Both the position numbers and the translations under genes were made by a program. 46,758 bases of DNA from Iningainema tapete BLCC-T55. GTDB lineage: Bacteria; Cyanobacteriota; Cyanobacteriia; Cyanobacteriales; Nostocaceae. Below the pieces are notes generated by a model, which saw only the letters and a program-made list of their open reading frames with translations, had not been told where the DNA came from and made no database searches. The stretch spans positions 74,205-120,962 of the forward strand of contig NZ_JACXAE010000061.1 of NCBI RefSeq assembly GCF_014698965.1. The letters run 5' to 3'. Below are positions 32,711 to 41,642 of this stretch, piece after piece; the stretch's first letter is position 1; the number at the start of each line of letters is the position of its first letter.

Positions 32711-34855
32711 ATGGCTAAGGTAAAACAAAGCGAAGCAAAAATTAATTTAAACGATCCACAATATTATCACAACCAAGAACTAAGTTGGTTAGAATTCAAC
32801 AACAGGGTACTACATGAAGCGCTAGATCAAAGAACACCATTGTTGGAGCGTTTGAAATTTACAGCAATTTTTAGTTCCAACTTAGATGAGTTTTTCATGG
32901 TGAGAGTTTCGGGAATTTTAGAACTATTAGAAGCACAGGCTAGCAAATTAAGTCCAGATGGACGTACGCCAGAGGAAAGATTAGATGCGATCGCTAAATT
33001 CCTTCATCCGGTAGTTACTAAACAGCATCGTTACTTTGAGCAAGAATTAACTCCTCAATTAGCAAAGCACGGCATTCATCTGCTCAAATATAGTAATCTA
33101 AATCAAGAGCAACGCTTTTATTTACAAACATACTTTAAAGAGCGTGTTTTTCCTGTAATCACACCCTTGGCAATTGACACAGCACATCCATTTCCCCGCA
33201 TGTCAAATTTGAGCTTGAACTTAGCTGTAGAAGTTCAAGATCCGGAAACCAAGGTAGAAAGGTTTGCGAGAGTGAAAGTGCCAAACATTCTACCACGATT
33301 TGTTGCCTTCCCAAAAGAGTTACTTTCTCAAGATGGAACTTGCGTTTGGGCAGGCGTAGCGTTGGAGGAAGTGATAGCTAACAATCTGGAGTTGTTATTT
33401 CCTGGGATGAAAATCTTAGGGTATCACATGTTTAGGATTACACGGGATGCTGATTTTCCTGTGCAGGAGGATGCAACAGATGATCTTATGGTAGCGATGC
33501 AACAGGAAATTCGCAAAAGACGTATTGATGGTTTTGTAGTGCGTCTAGAAATTCAAGCATCTACTCCAACTTATATTCGTGAAAGGCTGATAGAAGAATT
33601 AGAAGTGAAACCGCAACAGATATATGAAGTAGAAGGGTTAATGAACTTGAATGATTTAATGTCTTTTATGGCATTACCTTTAGAAGAACTCAAAGATAAA
33701 CCTTGGACTCCGGTAATACCTCCTCGTTTAAAATGGGTTGGCGATGTTGATCCTCAAAATACCTCTTTAGTAGAAGTAGGAAAAGACTTTTTTGCAGAAA
33801 TTCGGCATAAGGATATGCTCATACACCATCCTTATGAATCTTTCAACGCCACAGTACAGCAGTTTATCATTCAAGCCGCTAACGATCCAGATGTACTGGC
33901 GATTAAAATGACACTGTACCGTACCTCTGGAGATTCTCCAATTGTTCAAGCTTTGATGAGTGCAGCTGAGAATGAAAAGCAAGTTGTGGCTTTAGTAGAA
34001 CTAAAAGCCCGCTTTGACGAAGAAAATAATATGAACTGGGCACGCAAGTTAGAAAATGTTGGTGTACATGTGGTGTATGGTGTGGTGGGTTTGAAAACTC
34101 ACACTAAAATTGTACTGGTAGTAAGATCTGAAGGCTCGCGCATTCGTCGTTATGTTCACATTGGTACAGGTAACTACAATCCCAAAACTGCTAGACTCTA
34201 TACTGATTTGGGGCTATTGAGTTGCCAAGAAGATTTAGGCGCTGACTTAACTGATTTATTTAACTACCTCACAGGATTTTCACGACAACAGTCTTACCGC
34301 AAACTGTTAGTTGCACCACTGACATTGCGCGATCGCATGTTAGCTTTAATCTATAGAGAAATTGAACATTGCCGCAAAGGACACACTGGTCGAATCATTG
34401 CTAAAATGAACTCGCTAGTCGATCCACAAATCATTACTGCCTTGTACGAAGCCTCTGTTGCTGGCGTACAAATTGACTTAATTGTACGCGGTATGTGTTC
34501 TCTACGTCCTGGGCTAGAAGGAGTAAGTGAAAATATCCGGGTAATTAGCATTATTGGACGTTTCTTAGAACACTCCCGTATTTTCTACTTCCATAACAAC
34601 GGGCATGAAGAATTTTATATTGGTAGCGCCGACTGGATGCCCCGTAACTTAGATAGAAGGGTAGAAGCAGTTACACCAGTAGAAGATCCCGACATCGCTC
34701 AACAGCTCAAAGAAATCCTAGAGATTATGCTAGCAGACAATCGCCAAGCATGGGATCTACACTTAGATGGTAAATATATCCAACGTCACCCCCATTCCGG
34801 CGAAGAGGAAAGAAGCTCCCAGAATATTTTGATGCAGAAGGCGCTTCAACAATAA
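32711..34855 (+). CDS. ppk1: Polyphosphate kinase 1
   Basis: 714 residues, complete. It makes polyphosphate reversibly from ATP, peripheral to the membrane. The N-terminal domain reads ELSWLEFNNRVLHEALD and SSNLDEFFMVRVSG, followed by the head domain and two PLD-like catalytic domains. The autophosphorylated His is His464 in GLKTHTKIVLVVR, and the second catalytic His is His621 in RFLEHSRIFYF. The PPK signature YVHIGTGNYNPKTARLYTD is intact. It is the only gene of phosphate storage in the window (no ppx nearby). It converges with rbfA across a palindromic spacer. Confidence 0.97.
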   Translation: MAKVKQSEAKINLNDPQYYHNQELSWLEFNNRVLHEALDQRTPLLERLKFTAIFSSNLDEFFMVRVSGILELLEAQASKLSPDGRTPEERLDAIAKFLHPVVTKQHRYFEQELTPQLAKHGIHLLKYSNLNQEQRFYLQTYFKERVFPVITPLAIDTAHPFPRMSNLSLNLAVEVQDPETKVERFARVKVPNILPRFVAFPKELLSQDGTCVWAGVALEEVIANNLELLFPGMKILGYHMFRITRDADFPVQEDATDDLMVAMQQEIRKRRIDGFVVRLEIQASTPTYIRERLIEELEVKPQQIYEVEGLMNLNDLMSFMALPLEELKDKPWTPVIPPRLKWVGDVDPQNTSLVEVGKDFFAEIRHKDMLIHHPYESFNATVQQFIIQAANDPDVLAIKMTLYRTSGDSPIVQALMSAAENEKQVVALVELKARFDEENNMNWARKLENVGVHVVYGVVGLKTHTKIVLVVRSEGSRIRRYVHIGTGNYNPKTARLYTDLGLLSCQEDLGADLTDLFNYLTGFSRQQSYRKLLVAPLTLRDRMLALIYREIEHCRKGHTGRIIAKMNSLVDPQIITALYEASVAGVQIDLIVRGMCSLRPGLEGVSENIRVISIIGRFLEHSRIFYFHNNGHEEFYIGSADWMPRNLDRRVEAVTPVEDPDIAQQLKEILEIMLADNRQAWDLHLDGKYIQRHPHSGEEERSSQNILMQKALQQ

Positions 34856-34863
34856 TGAAATGA

Positions 34864-34928
34864 AACCACAGATTAACACAGATGGACACAAATAAATAAT
34901 CTGTGTTAATCTGTGTCCATCTGTGGTT
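34864..34928. terminator. Shared bidirectional terminator / interspersed palindrome
   Basis: AACCACAGAT (34864-34873) pairs with ATCTGTGGTT (34919-34928), and the interior holds further ATCTGTGTTAATCTGTG complements. It lies between the convergent ppk1 and rbfA genes. This CCACAGATTAACACAGATG type is a known interspersed sequence in bacteria, so it may be a repeat co-opted as terminator. Confidence 0.65.
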
Positions 34929-34938
34929 CTAAAAATCT

Positions 34939-35331
34939 TTATTCTTCATCCATATTATCCTCGTATTCGTCTTTGGGACGTTCTTGCCTTAACTGATTTA
35001 ATAGCGTTAGTACTTTAGTACCGCGTTCGATAGAACGATCCTCGATAAACACAACTTCTGGTGTGCGACGCAGGCGCATTCGCGCACCTAGTTCGCTGCG
35101 AACATAACCTGTTGCCGATTTTAAACCAGCCATTGTTTCTTTTTTTGCTTCTTCTGTACCATAAATGCTGACGTATATTTTGGCGTGTTGTAAATCTCCA
35201 GAAACGTCAACATCAGTAACACTCACCATTCCTGTACCCACACGATCATCTTTGATGCCGTTGAGTAACATTTGGCTAACTTCCCGTTTAATTAATTCTG
35301 ACACGCGGGAAACGCGGCGACTTGTAGCCAT
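34939..35331 (-). CDS. rbfA: Ribosome-binding factor A
   Basis: 130 residues from [20 protein letters not shown]. The start at 35331 is chosen because family members begin here; an in-frame start at 35376 would add 15 unrelated residues. RbfA binds helix 1 of 16S rRNA and is needed for late 30S assembly. Its KH-like core is visible: [27 protein letters not shown] and [18 protein letters not shown]. The acidic tail is typical of cyanobacteria. A DUF751 gene lies just upstream on the same strand, an arrangement seen in other cyanobacteria. Confidence 0.95.
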   Translation of the reverse strand: MATSRRVSRVSELIKREVSQMLLNGIKDDRVGTGMVSVTDVDVSGDLQHAKIYVSIYGTEEAKKETMAGLKSATGYVRSELGARMRLRRTPEVVFIEDRSIERGTKVLTLLNQLRQERPKDEYEDNMDEE

Positions 35332-35399
35332 AAAATTTTGCCTCCTCACAGAGGTTGTCACAACCGATACTACCACGCTTTAAAGACGTAGCTTTACTT

Positions 35400-35606
35400 T
35401 TAAATTGTACTCAAGCCCAGCATTGCTCGTAGGGTGAGAGTAAGAAAGACAAAACCTCCAACTATTAAGCCTAGTAGCGCGATCGCTGTCACTGGGCGTT
35501 GAAAAAGCTGTCTCAATGATTCCACTACACTTAACAATACACCTAAGAGGGTGGTGACAAAATAACGAATGTAGCGAAGAACGTTAATCCAAAATCCTTC
35601 AAACAT
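35400..35606 (-). CDS. DUF751 (Ycf33-like) small membrane protein
   Basis: 68 residues. The N-terminal MFEGFWINVLRYIRYFVTTL LGVLL corresponds to the FW.NVLRYPRFF start of Ycf33/DUF751 proteins found in cyanobacteria and plastids. Two hydrophobic helices are visible (about 14-32 and 42-62). Function unknown; the thylakoid or plasma membrane is expected. It precedes rbfA by about 70 bases on the same strand. Confidence 0.85.
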   Translation of the reverse strand: MFEGFWINVLRYIRYFVTTLLGVLLSVVESLRQLFQRPVTAIALLGLIVGGFVFLTLTLRAMLGLSTI

Positions 35607-35707
35607 TTTAATTTACATTGCCTTGTTATAAACGATACATTTATTTTTTGTCTTTGTTTAACCTAATTGTAATCTATATTAGTCCTTCCGTGGAATTGGT
35701 TAAAATA

Positions 35708-35733
35708 TTAATTCCCCCGACAGGGGGAATTAA
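35708..35733 (-). terminator. Terminator of the HetZ-family gene
   Basis: A perfect 11-bp stem (35708-35718 with 35723-35733) with a 4-base loop and GGGGG/CCCCC core. On the minus strand it is followed by ATATTTTAACC. It lies 113 bases after the stop of the gene at 35846. Confidence 0.75.
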
Positions 35734-35845
35734 GAAATAATATGGGGTTAAAGGTTACGGGGGCAATCATCAATTTAGTATTTACAAGCAGGATACAGCC
35801 CGAAAGATTTAGTGATATTGTGCCGTGATGCAGGTAACTATAACT

Positions 35846-37054
35846 TCAGCCCACTTGGGCTTCTGTGTTATTGTTGCGGATAGCCCACGCTAATTCTAAA
35901 AGTTGAGTCCAACGCTTTTGCAACTGTTTGGGAGTGCATTTAAGTGATTTAGCAATTGCTTGATCGCTATGTAGTTCTGTTTTTAGTTGCAAGATTTGGC
36001 GTTGTTGTTCAGAAAGTTGAGCGACAAATTTTTCCCACTGTTGAGAGGATAACCCCAACTTGTGTTCAATTCCTGCTCCCAACCATTGGTGCACTAACTG
36101 CCACTGGTGCTGTTTGGCGAACTTTTCTACGTGGTATTTAAAACGTTGTTGTAGATAGTCGCGCTGGCGGCTAGTTAAACCGAGTATGCGATCAATTTCA
36201 GGTGCTGTGAGATCTTGGAGTTTTAAGGCTAGGTAATCTACACAGTCGTTTTGACCTTGAGCTTCTAGGTATTTTACTAGTTCCGCAATCACGCGATCGC
36301 GTTCACCATCTTCGACTATATCAGAATTCGATTGGGCAATCATTTGCGATCGCACTTGTTGCACAGCAAAATTGCGTTGAAAAGATTCGCCTTCTTCGCT
36401 TTTAGCCGATTCAACTGCCTGCTCAATATCAACGGTTGTTTCTTGGGGCTGACGGCGAGCAAAACCTTGCGCACGTAGTATGATCAACTGTTGATTTGTA
36501 CCATTCGGTAAACTGATGCGACGCTTAGCATATTGCTCAGTAAAAGCCATATACTCTGCTAATTCTAGACTAGTGCGTGGGCTGTAATTTTCCGGTAGTT
36601 CATTTTCCCGCCGGAAAGCCTTGATTGCTTCTAGATAAAATGCTTGTAAGAAGTCTTCAATGAGATTATAACGGGCATCAAATGACAGCTCACTGCCTGC
36701 CGGAGCAACGTGGCGATAAACAATAGCACCTAATTGACTATGTAATTCTACGCGACTTTGACGTGAACCCAGTTGGTAGTAACGCAAGCATTTTTGTAAA
36801 CGATGCTTTGCCAAAGTTACCTGCCAAGATTTAATTTCCCCTGATGATTGAATACGGTAACTTTTATTACAAATGCGTTCTACTTCTATCGCTATACGTT
36901 TTGCTACATCCTGTACATACTTAGGTGCGGCTTTCACCTGAGCTTGCATTTCTTTATATAGCAGCTCAATTAAAGCGTTAGTATTAGTGGATTGTAATTC
37001 TGTGATGGAATCATGGTGGTTTAAAGCGGGTGAATTGGCGAGGTTTGCTTTCAT
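35846..37054 (-). CDS. HetZ-family protein (HetZ or HetZ-related)
   Basis: 402 residues from MKANLANSP. A start at 37135 would translate an upstream direct repeat and is rejected. The conserved core ALIELLYKEMQAQVKAAPKY, YQLGSRQSRVELHSQLGAIV and LIEDFLQAFYLEAIKAFRRE is shared by HetZ and its paralogs. HetZ itself is an early regulator of heterocyst differentiation that binds DNA. The C-terminal part (EIDRILGLTSRQRDYLQQRF, and HSDQAIAKSLKCTPKQLQKR) resembles sigma-factor region 4-type helix-turn-helix units. The patU genes that follow hetZ in Anabaena are absent, and paralogs also occur in non-heterocystous species. I therefore leave the symbol open. Confidence 0.8.
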   Translation of the reverse strand: MKANLANSPALNHHDSITELQSTNTNALIELLYKEMQAQVKAAPKYVQDVAKRIAIEVERICNKSYRIQSSGEIKSWQVTLAKHRLQKCLRYYQLGSRQSRVELHSQLGAIVYRHVAPAGSELSFDARYNLIEDFLQAFYLEAIKAFRRENELPENYSPRTSLELAEYMAFTEQYAKRRISLPNGTNQQLIILRAQGFARRQPQETTVDIEQAVESAKSEEGESFQRNFAVQQVRSQMIAQSNSDIVEDGERDRVIAELVKYLEAQGQNDCVDYLALKLQDLTAPEIDRILGLTSRQRDYLQQRFKYHVEKFAKQHQWQLVHQWLGAGIEHKLGLSSQQWEKFVAQLSEQQRQILQLKTELHSDQAIAKSLKCTPKQLQKRWTQLLELAWAIRNNNTEAQVG

Positions 37055-37093
37055 GACTTTTCTCGAGTAAGTATGCACCGACAAGACAAAAAC
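37053..37093 (-). repeat. Direct repeat at the HetZ-family start, copy 1
   Basis: About 41 bases similar to 37171-37210, with a 16-base exact core TCGAGTAAGTATGCAC (37063-37078). This copy includes the complement of the start codon at 37054, so the translation initiation region is part of the repeat. Confidence 0.75.
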
Positions 37094-37170
37094 AGCACTG
37101 CTGAGGTAACTCTCAGAAAAGCTCTTGAGATGCAATCAATCAAGAGTCGGTGTCAGTACTTTTCACTTAT

Positions 37171-37210
37171 ATGACTGTTATCGAGTAAGTATGCACTGCC
37201 ACACAAAAAC
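37171..37210 (-). repeat. Direct repeat upstream of the HetZ-family gene, copy 2
   Basis: Second copy of the repeat at 37053-37093, 118 bases further upstream, with the same exact 16-base core (37181-37196). In this copy the base corresponding to the end of the start codon is followed by AT, so it still contains CAT on the minus strand, but without an open frame. Confidence 0.75.
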
Positions 37211-37318
37211 ATTTCTATCAAGCTTACCTAACTTGAGCTAACTCTTGACTACACGTCAAGAGGCGCTACCAGTACGGCTTACATATATAATGTAAAAAAT
37301 TTATAAAAGTGACAGGGA

Positions 37319-37498
37319 TATAATTGTGTCGGTTTCCATATCATCCACCCAAGATTAAATAAGCACGCTATGCTACTGTTGACTTTAAAACTACTCCAAA
37401 CCCTTAATACATGGTGATTTACTCTCCTAACTGCTCCTGCTCACTCAACTGTAATCAATATGACAATACTCAAACTGGTGAGTATTGATTCTTTTTTC
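37319..37498 (+). ncRNA. Candidate small RNA divergent from the HetZ-family gene
   Basis: A perfect intrinsic terminator faces right. CAATACTCA (37464-37472) pairs with TGAGTATTG (37479-37487), followed by ATTCTTTTTTC. No plus-strand coding sequence exists for more than 400 bases to its left. A TATAAT box at 37319-37324 could start a transcript of about 165 bases. The region before the terminator has CU-rich single-stranded stretches (CTCCTAACTGCTCC), a feature of regulatory RNAs that target ribosome binding sites. The promoter lacks a clear -35. Confidence 0.4.
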
Positions 37499-37532
37499 AG
37501 TAATTGACCTGGGAGCTTGTGTAGTTACTATT

Positions 37533-38189
37533 TTATACCCATGCAGCAGCTTTTTCCCACTCCTTACCCCGCCTAGTAATCATGGGTTGTTCTCCTGTTA
37601 AGTCCAAAATAGTAGAAACTTCATATGTGGGTTCCTCGCCAGTATCCACAATTAGATCTACTAAATTGTCCAAACTGTCAAATAGTTCTACCCGTGACAG
37701 TGATGGTTCTACTTCCATCTCCATAGAATCGTCATCTGTCTTTTGAGGTAAATGTGCCGAAGTAGAAATAATCGGATTTGCCAAAGCCGTTAACAACGCT
37801 TGGCATACAGTATGATTAGGTACTCTAATGCCAGTGGTTTTCCGTTTAGGTTCTTGCACCAGGCGTGGTACCAGTTTAGTTGCCGGCAGCAAAAAAGTAA
37901 ACGGTCCTGGAACTAAGCGCTTCATCATTCGATAGGCTGTGTCATTTACATAGGCATAAGTCGCTACATTAGATAATGAAGAACACAAAAATGTCAGTGG
38001 CTTGTCATTTGCTAGCTGCTTAATTTTTCGCACTCGCTCTACCGCCGACTTGGCATTTAAATCACAACCGATCGCATAAACTGTATCAGTAGGATAAAGC
38101 ATCACTGCACCACGTTGCAGCGCTGCTTGTATCTCCTCTATACGTCGAACTTGAGGATTATCAGGATGAAGTTGAAAAATTTTTGCCAT
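37533..38189 (-). CDS. YrdC/Sua5-family protein (threonylcarbamoyl-AMP synthase-like, YciO branch)
   Basis: 218 residues with the YrdC fold. Visible motifs are GAVMLYPTDTVYAIGCDLNA, KIKQLANDKPLTFLC, LVPGPFTFLLPAT, RVPNH and PIISTSAH. True TsaC/Sua5 proteins make L-threonylcarbamoyl-AMP for the t6A modification of ANN-decoding tRNAs. The KIKQLANDKPLTF form and the length are closer to YciO proteins, whose activity is less certain. The start is set at 38189, just beyond a run of A and a heptad repeat. Confidence 0.88.
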   Translation of the reverse strand: MAKIFQLHPDNPQVRRIEEIQAALQRGAVMLYPTDTVYAIGCDLNAKSAVERVRKIKQLANDKPLTFLCSSLSNVATYAYVNDTAYRMMKRLVPGPFTFLLPATKLVPRLVQEPKRKTTGIRVPNHTVCQALLTALANPIISTSAHLPQKTDDDSMEMEVEPSLSRVELFDSLDNLVDLIVDTGEEPTYEVSTILDLTGEQPMITRRGKEWEKAAAWV

Positions 38190-38205
38190 GAAAAAAAAAT
38201 GGTAA

Positions 38206-38240
38206 TTTGTCCTTTGTCCTTTGTTCTTTGTCCTTTGTAA
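38206..38240. repeat. Heptad tandem repeat (TTTGTCC x5)
   Basis: Five units of 7 bases: TTTGTCC, TTTGTCC, TTTGTTC, TTTGTCC, TTTGTAA. A second short tandem (TAATGACTAATCACTAATGA) follows at about 38243-38266. Short heptanucleotide repeats of this kind are typical of filamentous cyanobacteria. They fill the gap between divergent genes. Confidence 0.85.
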
Positions 38241-38270
38241 TACTAATGACTAATCACTAATGACTAAATT

Positions 38271-39533
38271 ATGAATAAAATTGCTTATCTTCAATGTCCA
38301 ACAGGTATATCTGGTGATATGTGTTTAGGCGCAGTCTTCAGTTTGGGTGTTCCTGTAGAATATTTAGTTGACAAGCTCAACGGATTGGGAATTGAGCTGG
38401 AGTACAAGTTAAGCACAGAACTTGTTCACCGTAATGGTCAGCAGGCGACAAAAGCTACTGTAGACTTGACACATAATCACCATCACCATCACCATGAACA
38501 TAGTCACCATCATGGACGCCATCTTCCCGAAATTGAGCAGATGATTCTCAAAGCTAATTTGCCATCACGGGCAGAAGCTTGGAGTTTGGCGGTATTTCGG
38601 CAACTAGCAGTAGCAGAAGGAGCAGTGCATGGCATAGCTCCAGAAAAAGTTCATTTTCATGAAGTCGGTGCTGTGGATGCGATTGTGGATATTGTCGGCA
38701 CTTGTTTAGGTTTGGATTGGTTGGGTTTGGATAGTGATGATAGAGGAATGCCTTTACTATACTGCTCAGCGCTACCAACAGGAGGAGGAACTGTTCGCGC
38801 AGCCCACGGACAAATGGCAGTGCCTGTACCAGCAGTGTTAAAGTTATGGGAGATGCGCGGTTGTCCCGTTTATAGTAACGGGATAGATAAAGAATTGGTA
38901 ACACCGACAGGAGCAGCGATCGCTACTACTCTTGCCACAGATTTTGGTGCGCCACCACCAATTACAATTAAACAAGTAGGTTTAGGATCTGGTTCGCTCA
39001 ATCTACCTATTCCTAATATTTTACAGCTTTGGGTGGGTGAAGCAACTTTAAAATCTAGCGATACTAGCCCACAGTTGGAAACTATCTCTGTTCTGGAAAC
39101 CCAAATTGATGATTTAAGTCCACAAGCGATTGGTTACGTATTCGAGGAATTATTTGCTGCCGGGGCTGTAGATGTTTTCACCCAATCTATTGGCATGAAA
39201 AAATCTCGTCCGGGAATTCTGCTGACTGTGATTTGTCATCCAGAGAAATTACCTAACTGTGAAGCTGTTTTATTTAACCAAACTACCACTTTAGGTATTC
39301 GCCGCAGCACTCAACAACGTGCTATTTTACACCGATACATTCAACAAGTGGAAACTAAATATGGCGTGGTGGGTGTTAAAGTAGCATGGACAGGACGTGA
39401 TACTCAAAAAGTGATCACCAACGTGCAGCCAGAATACGAAGATTGTGCGCAATTAGCGCGACAACATCATATTCCTTGGCGGGAAATTCAGCGACTGGCA
39501 TTACAAAGCTGGTACGCACAAAATCAAAATTGA
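38271..39533 (+). CDS. larC: Nickel pincer cofactor biosynthesis protein LarC
   Basis: 420 residues. LarC inserts nickel into the pyridinium-dithiocarboxylate precursor as the last step of pincer cofactor synthesis. The opening YLQCPTGISGDMCLGA is diagnostic. A His-rich stretch (12 His in about 20 residues, around 67-86) probably collects Ni. KVHFHEVGAVDAIVDIVG and ELVTPTGAAIATTLA are conserved. The C-terminal domain with ISVLETQIDDLSPQ and VDVFTQSIGMKKSRPG is complete in one frame, whereas some bacteria need a programmed frameshift. larB and larE are not in the window. Confidence 0.95.
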   Translation: MNKIAYLQCPTGISGDMCLGAVFSLGVPVEYLVDKLNGLGIELEYKLSTELVHRNGQQATKATVDLTHNHHHHHHEHSHHHGRHLPEIEQMILKANLPSRAEAWSLAVFRQLAVAEGAVHGIAPEKVHFHEVGAVDAIVDIVGTCLGLDWLGLDSDDRGMPLLYCSALPTGGGTVRAAHGQMAVPVPAVLKLWEMRGCPVYSNGIDKELVTPTGAAIATTLATDFGAPPPITIKQVGLGSGSLNLPIPNILQLWVGEATLKSSDTSPQLETISVLETQIDDLSPQAIGYVFEELFAAGAVDVFTQSIGMKKSRPGILLTVICHPEKLPNCEAVLFNQTTTLGIRRSTQQRAILHRYIQQVETKYGVVGVKVAWTGRDTQKVITNVQPEYEDCAQLARQHHIPWREIQRLALQSWYAQNQN

Positions 39534-39630
39534 TTTGTAGAGACGCCCCGGTGGGGCGACTCCCGGACAAAATCAAAGTTACACTACATTAACGCACCCT
39601 ACTGATCAGCGATCGCCATTTCAATTGGTT

Positions 39631-40641
39631 ATGTTAGTCACTAAACAACCTGTATTCAAACGATTTTGGTATCCTGTTATTCCCATTAGTCAGTTATCAG
39701 ATAGTTCCCCCACAGCTTTTACGCTCTTAGGACAAAAAATAGTCCTTTGGTTAGATGACAGTAAACCAGTTGCTGCCCAAGATCGTTGTTGCCATCGCTC
39801 AGCACAGCTATCCAAGGGAAAAGTTGTCAATGGCGAGATCCAATGTCCTTATCATGGTTGGAAATTTAACGCAGCAGGAGCTTGCGTTGACGTGCCACAA
39901 CAAAAAACTGGTATAATTTCATCAAATTACAAAATATGTACTTACGCCTGTAAAGAACGCTATGGCTATGCGTGGGTATGTTTAGGAGAACCGTTATGTG
40001 ATATTCCTAACATCGCCGAAGCATCAGATCCCCAATATCGTCTAATTCACGAGTTTTATGAACCGTGGAAGTGCGCTGGGTTGCGAGTGATGGAAAATGA
40101 ATTTGATACCGCACATCCGACGTTTGTTCATACCACTACCTTTGGTAGCGAAGAAAATCCAATTCCCGATCGCATGGAGTTAGAAGAGCGAGAATGGGGA
40201 ATAGAATTTTGGACAACCCTGGGAGTAGCAAATCCTGAGTTGCAGCAACAAAACCTGAAATTAGAGCTGTCCAAGATCGTGCGCACAATGCACATGACTT
40301 GGTACATGCCCTTCACAGCACAAATACGGATAGCATACCCCAACGGCTTAGTTCATGCGATCGTCAACACAGCAGTACCAATAGATGACTCCACCTCCCA
40401 AATAGTTCAATTCTGCCTGCGTAACGACACCGAAGCCGAAACAAAAGCAGAGAATGCGCGAGCCTTTGATCGTGCCGTAACCCTAGAAGACAAAGCTATT
40501 CTAGAAACAACAGACTACGACGTACCGCTCGATCTCACCAAAGAACAACACATGATGACCGACAAACCTGGTATAATGATGCGGCGTAAAATATTAGCAC
40601 TACTCAAAGCTCACGGAGAAGTAGAACAAACAAGTTCATAA
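39631..40641 (+). CDS. Rieske-type non-heme iron oxygenase
   Basis: 336 residues from the ATG at 39631. The N-terminal Rieske [2Fe-2S] domain has DRCCHRSAQLSKG and CPYHGWKF (CxH...CxxH). The catalytic domain holds the mononuclear iron site in ENEFDTAHPTFVH, with Asp and two His. Overall shape fits the vanillate demethylase / pheophorbide a oxygenase-like group: substrate monooxygenation or demethylation with electrons from a reductase that is not encoded nearby. An AraC regulator starts 21 bases after the stop, in the same direction, and could control a catabolic unit. Confidence 0.9.
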   Translation: MLVTKQPVFKRFWYPVIPISQLSDSSPTAFTLLGQKIVLWLDDSKPVAAQDRCCHRSAQLSKGKVVNGEIQCPYHGWKFNAAGACVDVPQQKTGIISSNYKICTYACKERYGYAWVCLGEPLCDIPNIAEASDPQYRLIHEFYEPWKCAGLRVMENEFDTAHPTFVHTTTFGSEENPIPDRMELEEREWGIEFWTTLGVANPELQQQNLKLELSKIVRTMHMTWYMPFTAQIRIAYPNGLVHAIVNTAVPIDDSTSQIVQFCLRNDTEAETKAENARAFDRAVTLEDKAILETTDYDVPLDLTKEQHMMTDKPGIMMRRKILALLKAHGEVEQTSS

Positions 40642-40661
40642 AATCAATAAACCCTGTACCA

Positions 40662-41567
40662 ATGACTACTAGTCACATCCGACTCATTGACACCACCACA
40701 GGAGACATCTTACCCGCAGCACCAGACGGAACAGTATTGCATTCCAGCACAAATATAGGCTGGAAAGGCATAACAGTGGAATTACATCAAATACCACCAC
40801 TCGAATTACCCGAACATTATATAGAAGGACACCGCTTACTGGTACATGTTGGTAAACCACTGAACTTTGAGTGGAAAGACGGAAGCCGTTGGCGACAAAC
40901 ATGGTTGAAGCCAGGAGACTTTTGCCTTCAGACTCATGGAGAAATGAATGCACCCAGGTGGCGAGAAAATATAGAATTTTTAGCAATTTCCCTCTCACCA
41001 CCTTTTGTCAGCAAGATTTTTGAAGATACAGGTACACCAGAAAAAATAATTTTTCAGGAACGACGCGGTGAGTCAGATCCAATTATTGCTAATTTTGGGC
41101 AACGCTTCAAGGCAGAGTTAGAAATGGGGAGTTACTGCGGAACACTTTATGGTGAATCAATGGCGCTTGCGTTTGCAATGCATCTGATTGAACAACATAG
41201 CCATTGTTACAAAAGCCTCCCTAAACCTCGCGGAAAACTTTCATCGCTGCAACTGCGGCACATCATTGAATACTTACACTATCATCTCACAGAAGAACTT
41301 AGTCTGATTGACTTAGCAGCGCAAATCAATCTCAGCGCTTACCACTTCGCACGGTTGTTCAAAAACTCTTTGGGACTTTCTCCCCATCAGTATATGCTAC
41401 AAAATCGTGTGGAACGCGCTAAGAAACTGATTACCGTATCTGCTCATTCCAACTTAACTGAAATTGGTTTACAAGTTGGGTTCTATGACCAGGCTCATTT
41501 TACCAAAGCATTCAAGCGCGTGGTTGGTGTCTCGCCAAAAGCATTCTCCAAGCAGCAAATAGGTTGA
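40662..41567 (+). CDS. AraC-family transcriptional regulator
   Basis: 301 residues. The C-terminal AraC DNA-binding domain (about 195-298) has both helix-turn-helix units: LSLIDLAAQINLSAYHFARL then FKNSLGLSPHQYM, and LTEIGLQVGFYDQAHFTKAF then KRVVGVSPKAF. The N-terminal 170 residues form a cupin-like ligand domain (WKGITVELHQIPPLELPEHY, RWRQTWLKPGDFCLQTHGE). It follows the Rieske oxygenase by 21 bases and precedes a secreted hydrolase by 75. It probably regulates one or both in response to a small molecule. Confidence 0.9.
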   Translation: MTTSHIRLIDTTTGDILPAAPDGTVLHSSTNIGWKGITVELHQIPPLELPEHYIEGHRLLVHVGKPLNFEWKDGSRWRQTWLKPGDFCLQTHGEMNAPRWRENIEFLAISLSPPFVSKIFEDTGTPEKIIFQERRGESDPIIANFGQRFKAELEMGSYCGTLYGESMALAFAMHLIEQHSHCYKSLPKPRGKLSSLQLRHIIEYLHYHLTEELSLIDLAAQINLSAYHFARLFKNSLGLSPHQYMLQNRVERAKKLITVSAHSNLTEIGLQVGFYDQAHFTKAFKRVVGVSPKAFSKQQIG

Positions 41568-41642
41568 GCAAGATTTTACAATTTTCTTCGTGATGTTCCT
41601 CTGTATTCTGAAATCAAGGTTAGTCAAGCAGAGGAGAAAGTT

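Noticed and set aside
35332-35376. Extended N-terminus of RbfA
   Set aside because: The 15 extra residues are not part of the family, which starts at MATSRR-type sequence.
38206-38266. Short tandem repeats as a CRISPR array
   Set aside because: Units are 7 bases with no spacers; these are heptad repeats of cyanobacteria.
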